This document shows, piece by piece, positions 44,057 to 52,224 of a DNA stretch of 64,000 nucleotides; the stretch's first letter is position 1; every line of letters starts with the position of its first letter. The DNA comes from Chloroflexota bacterium. GTDB lineage: Bacteria; Chloroflexota; UBA11872. The notes under the pieces are model-generated. The model worked only from the letters and a program-made list of their open reading frames with translations, searched no databases and was not told the origin of the DNA. The stretch is taken from the NCBI GenBank assembly GCA_028873795.1, contig JAPPNP010000070.1, positions 1-64,000 of the forward strand. Reading direction: 5' to 3'. A program made the position numbers and the translations under genes.

Positions 44057-47000
44057 CTAGGTGAGGGACGGCGCTTTCACGGAAGCTGCCCGGCCGTTGG
44101 CGGCCTGGTGGCCATTTGTGGCCTGGTGCCCGTTCGCGGCGTGGTGGCCGTTCGCGGCCTGGTGGCCGTTCACGCCGTTTGCCGCACCATTCAGCGACAG
44201 CGAGAGCAGGTCCGAGACGCCGTCCTCGTGCATGGTCACACCGTAGATCGCCGCGGCGGACTCGACCGTGATGGCGTTGTGCGTGATCACCAGGATCTGG
44301 CTTCGCTCCCCGAGTTTGTTGAGCTGCTGGCAGAACCGCCCGACGTTGGCATCGTCCAGCGCGGCGTCCACCTCGTCGAGCACGCAGAACGGGCTCTGAC
44401 GCACGTGCAGCAGGGCCATGATCAGCGCCGCGGACACCAGCGCGCGCTCGCCGCCGGATAGGGCGGCCAGCTCCTGCTGCCGTCGACCGGGGAGCTTGAC
44501 CTGGAATTCAACGCCGGTGGTCTCGACATCGTCGGGCGCCGTGAGGACCATCGTGGCCGATCCGCCGCCGAAAAGCTCTCGGAAGAGGCGGCTGAAGTGC
44601 GCGTTGATCGATTCGAAGGTCGAGACGAATTGACTGTGCAACTCCCGCTGCAGGCGGGCGGTGAGGGCCCGCAGATTGGCCTCCGCCCCCTCGAGATCGG
44701 CGATTTGCGACCGCGCGTCGTCTACGCGCGCCTGCTGCTCGCGAAAGGCCTCGGGCGCCAGCGGATTCAGCGGACCGAGCTCCGCGAGGTCCCGCCTCAG
44801 GTCGGCCGCCCGTCGCTCGACGCGCCCGAGCGGCTCGTCGAGGCGCTTGGGCCTCAGATCGGGCAGGCCCAGATCGTCGCGCGCGGCGCGCTGCAACTCG
44901 GCTAATCGCTCGGCCAGCCGCTCCGTCTCCCGCTGGGCCGCCGTGAGGTCGTCACCCGTCCGCCGCTCTTCCTCCGCCCGTTGCGCGGCCTCCAAGTGCA
45001 GCCGCTGCGCGCGCAAGCGAACCTCGAGCAGCTCACGCTCCGCGTCCCGCGCCTCCGTGCGGGCGGCCTTGGCCGCCGCCGCGGCTTCATCAAGATCGGC
45101 GCTGATGGCGTCGCACTCCTCCTGGGTGGCCAGGCGATTGGCCGCCATCTCCTCGGCGAGCGCCTCCGCCCGCTCACGCTCGGCGCCCACGCCCTCCAAG
45201 AGCGTCGTGCGGGCGTTGGCCCGGGCGCGGAGCTCGGCGACGCGCGCCGTGTCGGCCCGCTGATCCGCCGCCGCGGCCGCGTGGTCGCGCTCCAACGCCG
45301 CAAGATCGCCCGGTCCCTCGGACGCCGTGCCCGGCTCCGAAGGCAGCTCGGCGAGCGAGCGCTCGACATCGGCTCGTTGGCTCACCTGCCGGTCCAAATC
45401 TTCGTCAAGCGACTCGAGGCGCGCCGCGACCTCGGAACGTCGATCGGCCAGCGTGGTCGCGCGGGACGAGAGTCGCTCCATCGCCACCGCGGCCACCGTC
45501 AGCGCCTCGCGGGCCGCGCTGTGCGCGGCGGTCCGCTCGGTCCGGGTCCGTTGTGCGGCATCGGCGCTCGCCGTGGCAGCCTGCGCGGCTTCCGCTGCCG
45601 CGGCCAGCTTTCGCTCCGCGTCGTCGCGATCCCGCGCGGCGCGCGCGATGGCCGCGCCAATGCTCTCCAGGCGATCGGCGACGGGATCGGTCTTGGCATG
45701 CGTCGCGCCGATGCGAATCGAACCGTCCGTGTCGATGGCGGCGCCCGCAAGCGCCACGATCATCGGCATCGGACCGTTGTTCGCGTGCGCCGCGCGCACC
45801 CGAAACGCCGCATCCAGGTCTGCCACCACGACGATCCGTCGCAGCAGGCGGCGGATCCTGGGGTCGTCCACCTTGACGTAGGCATCGAGACTTCCGAGCA
45901 CGTCGGCGTCGGCCCGCAGGGCTTCGGAGAGTTTCGGCATTCCCACGGCCTCGACGAGGCGCAGTCTCGCCGGGGCGAGGTTCAGCGAATGAATTACATC
46001 GACGGCGGCCGATAGGTCGGCGCGATCGCGAATCATCCAGTCGTTGAGCGCATCGGACAGCGCGGCGTCGAGCAGCGGCTCGCGGCGCGTACGCGCGTCC
46101 GGCAGCAGCTCGCGCAGCCGGCCCAGCACCCCGGGCACGCGCTCGCGCAGCGCCGCGTCGGACGGCCCGGCGTCGCCATTTGACGCCTGAGCCGTCTGCA
46201 GGGCGCGCCGTTCGGCTTCGAGGGTCTCGAGGCGGCTGGCTGCATCGGCCAGCAGGCGCTCCGCGGTCGCCAGGTCGCCGGCCCGGGCCTGCTGCGCTTG
46301 GTGCGCGGCGCCGGCCTCAGCCTCGGCTGCCTCGTGGTCGGCGGCGGTTTGCTCAACACGCTGCTGCGCCGCCGCCATCCGGCCGGTGCTTCCCGCAGCC
46401 TCCTGCTCCGCCGCTTGCTGGGAGTGCGCCAGGCTCTCCAACTCGCCGGCCAGGCGAGATTGTTCACGTGTCAGTTGGTCGGTGCGCTCGCGCAGCATTG
46501 CGCCACGGGCCTTGAGTTCGGCCAACGCAGCGGCGTGGGCGTCGCGCAGGTCCGCCGCGGCGCGTGCATCCGCCAACGCCGCGGCCAGGTGCGCCAGATG
46601 CTCTGCCCGGCGTTCCGCCTGGTGTTCCAGTTCACCGCGGGTGCGATCTTCCTGCGCGGCTTCAGCCTCCAGCGCGGCCTTTCGGGCATCGAGCGCGCGA
46701 GCACGCTCCGGCGCGTCGGCAGCGCGCGCCTCCAGATGCACCAGGCGCTCGCGCAGCTGTTGCTGCCGAGCCTCGAGCGCGCCCAGGGCGGCTACGGCCG
46801 CGGTTTCGTCCTCGCGACGCTGCCGCAACAGCGTGTCGTGACCCTGCGCGTCGAGGTCGGCCGCCGACGCTTGCCGGCGCAACTCCGTCGCGGGTGTCGC
46901 CGTCAGCGCCGCCATGCGCCGCGCCACGGCTTGCTCGCGCTCTTCGGCTTCGCCGATTTGCCGACCGACCGTATCCAGCCGGTGCCCGAGCAGCGCCACG

Positions 47001-47677
47001 CGGAGGGCGCGCAGCTCGGACTCGAGCTCCCGGCCCTGCTCAGCGATCTCGGCCTGGCGTCGGAGAGTCTCGAGGCCGGGCTCGATTTCCGCCACGAGGT
47101 CGCGCAGTCGCTCGAGATTTCGACGGGTTCCCGTTAAGCGTCGCTCGGCCTGGTCGCGCCGGGCTTGAAATCTGCCGATGCCGGCGACCTCTTCGAGAAA
47201 GCTCCGGCGCTCCTCGGGACGCTGCCGCAGCGTCGCGTCGATGTGGCCCTGGCTCACGATGGAGGCCCCGCCGGCCCCAATGCCGCCCGCGCTCATCAAG
47301 TCGACAATGTCGCGCAGGCGCACGCGCGCGCCGTTGAGGGTGTACTCGCTGTCGCCGGAGCGAAATAGACGGCGGCCGATGACAACTTCCGCGTATGGCG
47401 TCGGCAGCCAGGCGTCGGCGTTGTCGAATACGAGCAGCACCTCGGCCATGCCGGTGCGCGGGCGCGAAGCGGTGCCGCCGAAGATCATCTCGTCGGACCG
47501 GCGGACGCGAAGGGTTCGCAGGGTCTGCTCGCCGAGCGCCCAGCGAATGGCGTCGGCCAGGTTGCTCTTGCCGGACCCGTTCGGACCAACCACCGCGGTG
47601 ACTCCCTGCGGCAACTCGACCACGGTGCGCCGCGAGAACGTCTTGAAGCCCTGCAGCTCAATTCGTCGCAAATGCAT
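44057..47677 (-). CDS. smc: Chromosome segregation ATPase SMC
   Basis: A 1206-residue SMC: N-terminal head with GPNGSGKSNLADAIRWALGEQ (31-51), long Ala/Glu/Arg-rich coiled coil (about 165-500), hinge (about 505-650), return coil, and C-terminal head with signature LSGGERALVSAALIMALLHV and Walker B FCVLDEVDAALDD. It compacts and segregates DNA as a ring with ScpA/ScpB. After the head ends (about 1160) a tail of some 44 residues contains hexapeptide repeats NGHQAA; no such tail is known to me in SMC proteins. rnc-smc adjacency (three bases apart) is common; ftsY, often next, is replaced by the PASTA gene. Confidence 0.96.
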   Translation of the reverse strand: MHLRRIELQGFKTFSRRTVVELPQGVTAVVGPNGSGKSNLADAIRWALGEQTLRTLRVRRSDEMIFGGTASRPRTGMAEVLLVFDNADAWLPTPYAEVVIGRRLFRSGDSEYTLNGARVRLRDIVDLMSAGGIGAGGASIVSQGHIDATLRQRPEERRSFLEEVAGIGRFQARRDQAERRLTGTRRNLERLRDLVAEIEPGLETLRRQAEIAEQGRELESELRALRVALLGHRLDTVGRQIGEAEEREQAVARRMAALTATPATELRRQASAADLDAQGHDTLLRQRREDETAAVAALGALEARQQQLRERLVHLEARAADAPERARALDARKAALEAEAAQEDRTRGELEHQAERRAEHLAHLAAALADARAAADLRDAHAAALAELKARGAMLRERTDQLTREQSRLAGELESLAHSQQAAEQEAAGSTGRMAAAQQRVEQTAADHEAAEAEAGAAHQAQQARAGDLATAERLLADAASRLETLEAERRALQTAQASNGDAGPSDAALRERVPGVLGRLRELLPDARTRREPLLDAALSDALNDWMIRDRADLSAAVDVIHSLNLAPARLRLVEAVGMPKLSEALRADADVLGSLDAYVKVDDPRIRRLLRRIVVVADLDAAFRVRAAHANNGPMPMIVALAGAAIDTDGSIRIGATHAKTDPVADRLESIGAAIARAARDRDDAERKLAAAAEAAQAATASADAAQRTRTERTAAHSAAREALTVAAVAMERLSSRATTLADRRSEVAARLESLDEDLDRQVSQRADVERSLAELPSEPGTASEGPGDLAALERDHAAAAADQRADTARVAELRARANARTTLLEGVGAERERAEALAEEMAANRLATQEECDAISADLDEAAAAAKAARTEARDAERELLEVRLRAQRLHLEAAQRAEEERRTGDDLTAAQRETERLAERLAELQRAARDDLGLPDLRPKRLDEPLGRVERRAADLRRDLAELGPLNPLAPEAFREQQARVDDARSQIADLEGAEANLRALTARLQRELHSQFVSTFESINAHFSRLFRELFGGGSATMVLTAPDDVETTGVEFQVKLPGRRQQELAALSGGERALVSAALIMALLHVRQSPFCVLDEVDAALDDANVGRFCQQLNKLGERSQILVITHNAITVESAAAIYGVTMHEDGVSDLLSLSLNGAANGVNGHQAANGHHAANGHQATNGHQAANGRAASVKAPSLT
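44100..44171. repeat. Four 18-bp tandem repeats in the smc 3' end
   Basis: Units at 44100, 44118, 44136 and 44154, each close to GCGGCCTGGTGGCCGTTC, encode the NGHQAA-type hexapeptides of the SMC tail. The units differ by one to three bases, mostly synonymous or conservative (NGHHAA, NGHQAT). Confidence 0.9.
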
Positions 47678-47680
47678 CGT

Positions 47681-48397
47681 TCAGCCGCTTCCGTTCAAGA
47701 GGCGCAGGGCGGCGCGCGCGGCGTCCTGCTCGGCGCGCTGCTTGCTCGAACCTTCGCCCTGGGCCAACTGCTCGTCGTCGACCGTCACGGCCATGCGGAA
47801 GCGGCGGTCATGGTCGGGCCCGCTGGCATCGACCAGCTCATAGACCGGCGTCGCGGTGCGCTCGACGTGCAGCCGTTCTTGCAGCTGCGTCTTGTAGTCC
47901 TTTTGGGGGCCGGCGCGACCACGCGCGCCGAGCGCCTCGCTCACGAACGGGGTGATGAAATCTCGCGCCGCCTCGAGTCCGGCGTCGAGATAGACGGCGC
48001 CGACCAACGCCTCGAAGGCGCGGCCGAGCACGGAGGCGCGCTTGCGCGCCCCGGTCAGTTCGGCGCCGCGCCCCAGCATCAGATGCGCGCCAAGGCCGAG
48101 CGCTTCGGCGAATCTGGCCGCAGCGTTCAAATTGACCAGCGAGGCGCGAGCCCGGGTCAGCTGTCCCTCGTCGAACTCGGGATGACGCTCGTAGAGCAAC
48201 TCAGTCGTCACCAGGCCCAAGACGGCATCGCCGAGGAACTCGAGTCGCTCGTTGGAGTCGGTCGGCGCCAGGTCGACTTCGTTGATCAGCGAGCGATGCA
48301 CCAGGGCCTGCCGCAGCAGCGCGGGGTTGGTGAAGCGAACGCCAATCTGTTCCTGGAGCGCAGCCGGCGCCCGTGGCGCCGCGTCAGGCGCAGCCAT
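47681..48397 (-). CDS. rnc: Ribonuclease III
   Basis: A 238-residue dsRNA endonuclease for rRNA and mRNA processing. The signature NERLEFLGDAVLGLVTTELLY (about 48-68) carries the catalytic Glu and Asp; a second acidic pair is in GRAFEALVGAVYLDAGLE (about 124). The C-terminal double-stranded RNA-binding domain is KTQLQERLHVERTATPVYEL to SSKQRAEQDAARAALRLL. Start ATG 48397. Stop is three bases before smc. Confidence 0.96.
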   Translation of the reverse strand: MAAPDAAPRAPAALQEQIGVRFTNPALLRQALVHRSLINEVDLAPTDSNERLEFLGDAVLGLVTTELLYERHPEFDEGQLTRARASLVNLNAAARFAEALGLGAHLMLGRGAELTGARKRASVLGRAFEALVGAVYLDAGLEAARDFITPFVSEALGARGRAGPQKDYKTQLQERLHVERTATPVYELVDASGPDHDRRFRMAVTVDDEQLAQGEGSSKQRAEQDAARAALRLLNGSG

Positions 48398-48506
48398 GGA
48401 CCAACGCCGCAGTGGCAGCGGATAAACGAAGGGTCGGTGAAACAGAAGGTCGAGACGTAGCGCGGGGAAGCCGCAAGCTCAGACGATGACCTCCTTGCCT
48501 CCCCTG

Positions 48507-49460
48507 CTAGGTCTGCGCCGCCGGAACCGGATATACCGGCGCACACCACGATCGGTAGCGGGCGTTTCCGCCACGCACGATGTCAAAGTATAAGTCCTGG
48601 AGCGCGCGCGTGACGGGACCGATGCCGCCGTCGCCGAGCACGCGCCCATCGACCTCGCGCACGGGCGAGATCTGCGCGCCGGTACCCACCAGAAACAGCT
48701 CGTCGGCGATGTACAGCTCGGTGCGGTCGACGGAGCGCTCAATGGTGTCGATCTGAAGCTCGTCGCGCGCGATTTGGATGATCGTGCGCCGGGTCACGCC
48801 TTCGAGGATGTCGTCGCTGACGGAGGGCGTGACCAGGACGCCGTCGCGCACGAGAAACACGTTTTCGCCCGTTCCCTCGCTGACGTGGCCGTCCTCGGTG
48901 AGCATGATGGCCTCGTCAAACCCGGCCTCGACGGCCTCGGTCTTGGCCACGGAGGAGTTGACGTAGAGCCCGGCCACCTTGCCTCGGGCCGGGATCATGT
49001 TGTCGTTGATTCGCCGCCACGACGCGACCGTGCAGCGGATCGGCTTCTCGACGTCCAGGTACGGGCCGAAGGGCACGGCGAACATGGTGATCTCGTCATC
49101 GATGAGGGCCGGGCCGTTGGCGGTCGGCTTGATCATGCTCAAGCCGATTTGCTGGGCCGCCTTGTAAACCAACGGGCGCACGTAGACGTCCTCTTGGAAA
49201 TCGCCGGAGCGCACAACCTGGCAAGCGATGTCGACCAGCTCATCGTCGGTGTGGGGGATCGCCATGCGCAGGATCTTGGCGGACTGCCGCAGCCGCACGA
49301 AGTGCTCGCGGGCGCGGAACAGGTACATCTGCTCGTCATCCTCGTTCCAGTAGCCGCGGATGCCTTCGATGACGCCGGTGCCGTAGTTAAGCCCATGCGT
49401 CATGACGCTCACCTTGGCGTCGGCGAAATCGACAAACGAGCCCTGAAAGAAGGCCTGCAC
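48507..49460 (-). CDS. ilvE: Branched-chain amino acid aminotransferase
   Basis: A 317-residue fold-type IV PLP enzyme that interconverts Val, Leu and Ile with their 2-oxo acids. Features are VMTHGLNYGTGVIEGIRGY (about 19), RPLVYKAAQQIGL, the region NMIPARGKVAGLYVNSSVAKTEAVEAGFDEAIML with the PLP lysine, and SEGTGENVFLVRDGVLVTP (about 205). The start is GTG 49460. It is alone in its direction after rnc (109-base gap). Confidence 0.94.
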   Translation of the reverse strand: MQAFFQGSFVDFADAKVSVMTHGLNYGTGVIEGIRGYWNEDDEQMYLFRAREHFVRLRQSAKILRMAIPHTDDELVDIACQVVRSGDFQEDVYVRPLVYKAAQQIGLSMIKPTANGPALIDDEITMFAVPFGPYLDVEKPIRCTVASWRRINDNMIPARGKVAGLYVNSSVAKTEAVEAGFDEAIMLTEDGHVSEGTGENVFLVRDGVLVTPSVSDDILEGVTRRTIIQIARDELQIDTIERSVDRTELYIADELFLVGTGAQISPVREVDGRVLGDGGIGPVTRALQDLYFDIVRGGNARYRSWCAPVYPVPAAQT

Positions 49461-49559
49461 GGGCGGGTCCTAGACGCGGATAGCACGCACGGCGGCGTGC
49501 AACGGGCTGCGAGCAAGCAGCCGATGGAACCGCGGCGAGCTTAGCACTTAGGGGCGCGC

Positions 49560-50084
49560 TTACGGCCTTTCGCCGTAGCTGCGCCGCCGCAGAAACACCA
49601 GCTCGCCGCGCAGGTCGGTGGTCGCGTGGTAGGCCTTGAAGCCCCACTTCTCATACAAGCGGCGGGCGTAGTCGTTGGGGGCGTCGACCCCGATGGTGAG
49701 CACATCGGCGCCGCGCGCCTCGGCTTCGCAGGAGGCGGCGCGCGTCAAGGCCTCGGCAATGCCCAAGCGTCGGAAGGGCTCCGCCACGATCAACGTATGC
49801 AGATACGCGGCTCGCCGGCCGTCCGCGATGCCGCGGTCAAGATGCCGGTGCCGGATCCACATCTGCGCGACGAGCGCTCCGTTGAACATCGCCACCAGCC
49901 CGGTTTGGACGCGCTGGCGTTGCTCGTCGAAGTACCGCCGCAGCACGCGGCGCTGGGCGAGCCGCCGCTCGGAACCCCACAGCTCGCTCATGGGCTCGAG
50001 ATCCTCGGGCGCGGCGCGCCGAATCTCGATCGGCGTGTCGATGGTCACCCGATGCGAGCCGTCGGCGGCAACCTCGATGGTCAT
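49560..50084 (-). CDS. GNAT-family N-acetyltransferase
   Basis: A 174-residue acetyltransferase. The acetyl-CoA loop is seen in LHTLIVAEPFRRLGIAEALT (R-R-x-G-I-A, about 105-124), and motif B in NDYARRLYEKWGFKAYHAT near 150. The substrate is unknown. Start ATG 50084 overlaps the CoA-transferase stop (ATGA), so it is translated downstream of that gene. The longer in-frame extension is Arg-rich non-coding sequence. Confidence 0.87.
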   Translation of the reverse strand: MTIEVAADGSHRVTIDTPIEIRRAAPEDLEPMSELWGSERRLAQRRVLRRYFDEQRQRVQTGLVAMFNGALVAQMWIRHRHLDRGIADGRRAAYLHTLIVAEPFRRLGIAEALTRAASCEAEARGADVLTIGVDAPNDYARRLYEKWGFKAYHATTDLRGELVFLRRRSYGERP

Positions 50085-51289
50085 GACGGTTTGGGCGCGG
50101 GGATGCCGATGGCGCCGTCCTGCGCGAGGCGATCGAACTCGGTCGAGTCCACGTCGAGCAGTTCGCCCAGCACGGCACGCGTGTGCGCGCCCCAGGCGGG
50201 CGACGGATCGCCCAGGTCGACGTCCACGCCCGACGCCTTGATGGGCGCACCGGGCACCGGCAGACGCCCGACGTTGGGCTGGTCCATTTCCACGATCATG
50301 TCGCGGGCGCGCAGGTGGGGATCGTCCAGGAGGTCGGACATGCGGTTGACTTTCGCACAGGGGATGCCGGCCTCGAGCAGGACTTCCAGCCAATGCGCCG
50401 TGCCGTGCGCGCGCAGCACGTCTTCTAAGGCGACGGCCAGCTCCTCGGCGCGCTCGGCGCGCAGGGCATTGGTGGCAAACCGCTCGTCATCCGCCAACGT
50501 CGGCGCGCCGAGTGCGGCGCACAGCCGGCGCCAGAGCGCGTCGTTGCCGCAGGCGATCACGATCTGGCCATCGGCGGTAGCGAAGGAGCTGAAGGGCGCA
50601 ATGGCGGGATGTCGGTTGCCGATGGGACCGGGGTCCTCGCCGCTGACCCAATAGCGCGCCATGGCGTTCTCGACCACGGCCACCACCGCGTCCATCATCC
50701 CGAGGTCGACGTGGCAGCCCTCGCCGGTGCGTTCACGGCGTTGCAGCGCGGCGAGCACCGCGACGGTCGCGTAGAGCGCGGGCACGATGTCGCCCAAGGA
50801 GGCCCCCACGCGCGTGGGGCCACCGCCGGCCGGCCCGGTGATTCCCATGAGGCCGCCCATGGCCTGGATGATGACGTCGTAGGCCCCGCGATCGCGATAG
50901 GGGCCGACCTGGCCGAAGCCCGACACGGACACGTACACGATGTCGGAGTTGCGCTCACGGACCGCGTCGTACCCGAGCCCGAGCCGCTCGAGCGTGCCGG
51001 GCCGGTAGTTTTCGACGAGCACGTCGGCGCGCGCCGCGAGCCCGAGGGCCAACTCGACGGCCCGCGGGTGCTTGAGGTTGAGCGCCACGCTCTCCTTGCC
51101 GCGATTGATGCTGGCGAAGTAGAGACTGTGGCCATCGACGAACGGCCCCATCCCACGAGCTTCATCGCCCTCGGGGCTTTCGACCTTGATCACGCGCGCG
51201 CCGAGATCGGCGAGCGTCATGGTGCAGAACGGCCCGGCAAGCACCCGCGTGAAGTCCAATACCAGGGCGCCGTCGAGGAATCCCGCCAT
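50081..51289 (-). CDS. CaiB/BaiF-type (family III) CoA-transferase
   Basis: A 402-residue enzyme moving CoA between carboxylic acids. Family features: VLDFTRVLAGPFCTMTLADLGARVIKVE (N-terminus), RGKESVALNLKHPRAVELAL, VENYRPGTLERLGLGYD, and the acid region EGCHVDLGMMDAVVAVVENA, where an Asp near 177 is the likely acyl-accepting residue. Start ATG 51289 with GGAG upstream. It lies 31 bases downstream of the TauE/SafE gene; the trio with the acetyltransferase may serve import and use of an organic or sulfonated acid, which is inference. Confidence 0.92.
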   Translation of the reverse strand: MAGFLDGALVLDFTRVLAGPFCTMTLADLGARVIKVESPEGDEARGMGPFVDGHSLYFASINRGKESVALNLKHPRAVELALGLAARADVLVENYRPGTLERLGLGYDAVRERNSDIVYVSVSGFGQVGPYRDRGAYDVIIQAMGGLMGITGPAGGGPTRVGASLGDIVPALYATVAVLAALQRRERTGEGCHVDLGMMDAVVAVVENAMARYWVSGEDPGPIGNRHPAIAPFSSFATADGQIVIACGNDALWRRLCAALGAPTLADDERFATNALRAERAEELAVALEDVLRAHGTAHWLEVLLEAGIPCAKVNRMSDLLDDPHLRARDMIVEMDQPNVGRLPVPGAPIKASGVDVDLGDPSPAWGAHTRAVLGELLDVDSTEFDRLAQDGAIGIPAPKPS

Positions 51290-51320
51290 TAGGAGTCGCT
51301 CCGGGCCGGTTGCCGGCGGC

Positions 51321-52145
51321 TCACGACGCGCCGGTGCGCGCGGCGCGGATGCGCTGCACCAGCCACCCCTGGACGCCGACCATGCGCTGGGCCGAATAGA
51401 TCGCGAATACGGCGAAGAGGATGCGCAGGCCAAAGGCGGGAATGAACTGCGCGAACTGCGCGCCGACGGCGCCGCCCACGATGCCCCCGGCGGCGATGTA
51501 GAGCGCCCAACGGAAATCGACGTTGCCCTGGCGAAAGTGCTGCGCGGCGCCGGAGATTGCGGTGGGCACGATGACGGCCAGCGAGATGCCCTGGGCGACG
51601 TGCTGCTCGATGCCCATCACGATCACCATGGCGGGCACCATGACGATGCCTCCCCCCACGCCCATGGTGCCCGCGACCAACCCGGTGACCGTGCCGGCCA
51701 CGAGCGCGGCCACGATGAGCTGAAGACCCTCCATTTGCCCAAACATGGCGGCGCTCTGCGCCGAGAGCAGCAGCCGAATCGCCGTAAGCATCAGCAGCAC
51801 GGCGAACCCGCGCCGGAGGACCGTGGCGTTGAGATGCTTGGTCAGTCGCGCGCCCACCACCGCGAATCCGACGGACGTGCCGGCCAGCGATACCACCACC
51901 AGCCAATCCATGCCGTGCGCGATCCAATAGGGAATCACCGCGCTGATGGCGATGGGCACGATCATGGCCAGCGAGGTGCCGTGCGCGCGGTGCTGGGTCA
52001 TCGCCAGGATGGCGACCATCAACGGCACCATGACGATGCCGCCGCCGACGCCCACAAGCCCGCTGATCAGGCCACCGGTGAGGCCGATCGCGATGACAAA
52101 GGGGGCGGGCGGGCGCTGGGCCGGCGACGCTGGCGGAGACGACAT
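51321..52145 (-). CDS. TauE/SafE-family anion exporter/permease
   Basis: A 274-residue eight-helix membrane protein with the duplicated family motif: GLISGLVGVGGGIVMVPLM (about 25-43) and GLVAGTMGVGGGIVMVPAMV (about 157-176). Members move sulfite, sulfoacetate, taurine-derived acids or other organic anions. The ATG at 52145 follows a minus-strand TATAAT by about 11 bases, suggesting a nearly leaderless transcript divergent from the debranching-enzyme gene. Confidence 0.92.
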   Translation of the reverse strand: MSSPPASPAQRPPAPFVIAIGLTGGLISGLVGVGGGIVMVPLMVAILAMTQHRAHGTSLAMIVPIAISAVIPYWIAHGMDWLVVVSLAGTSVGFAVVGARLTKHLNATVLRRGFAVLLMLTAIRLLLSAQSAAMFGQMEGLQLIVAALVAGTVTGLVAGTMGVGGGIVMVPAMVIVMGIEQHVAQGISLAVIVPTAISGAAQHFRQGNVDFRWALYIAAGGIVGGAVGAQFAQFIPAFGLRILFAVFAIYSAQRMVGVQGWLVQRIRAARTGAS

Positions 52146-52156
52146 GGGATTGGCGG

Positions 52157-52192
52157 ATTATAGGGAGGCGGGAAACCGCCGCCGCGTATACT
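52157..52192. promoter_or_regulatory. Divergent -10 elements between TauE-like and debranching-enzyme genes
   Basis: TATAAT on the minus strand (52162-52157) faces the TauE/SafE gene, and TATACT on the plus strand (52187-52192, in CGTATACTC) faces the gene at 52225. No convincing -35 boxes were found for either. Confidence 0.5.
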
Positions 52193-52224
52193 CAGGCCCC
52201 GCCGACGTGTAGCCGGGGAGCGCC

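Noticed and set aside
44100-44171. Minisatellite acting as a regulatory DNA repeat
   Set aside because: The units are in frame, multiples of six codons, and encode the SMC tail, so a coding explanation is sufficient.
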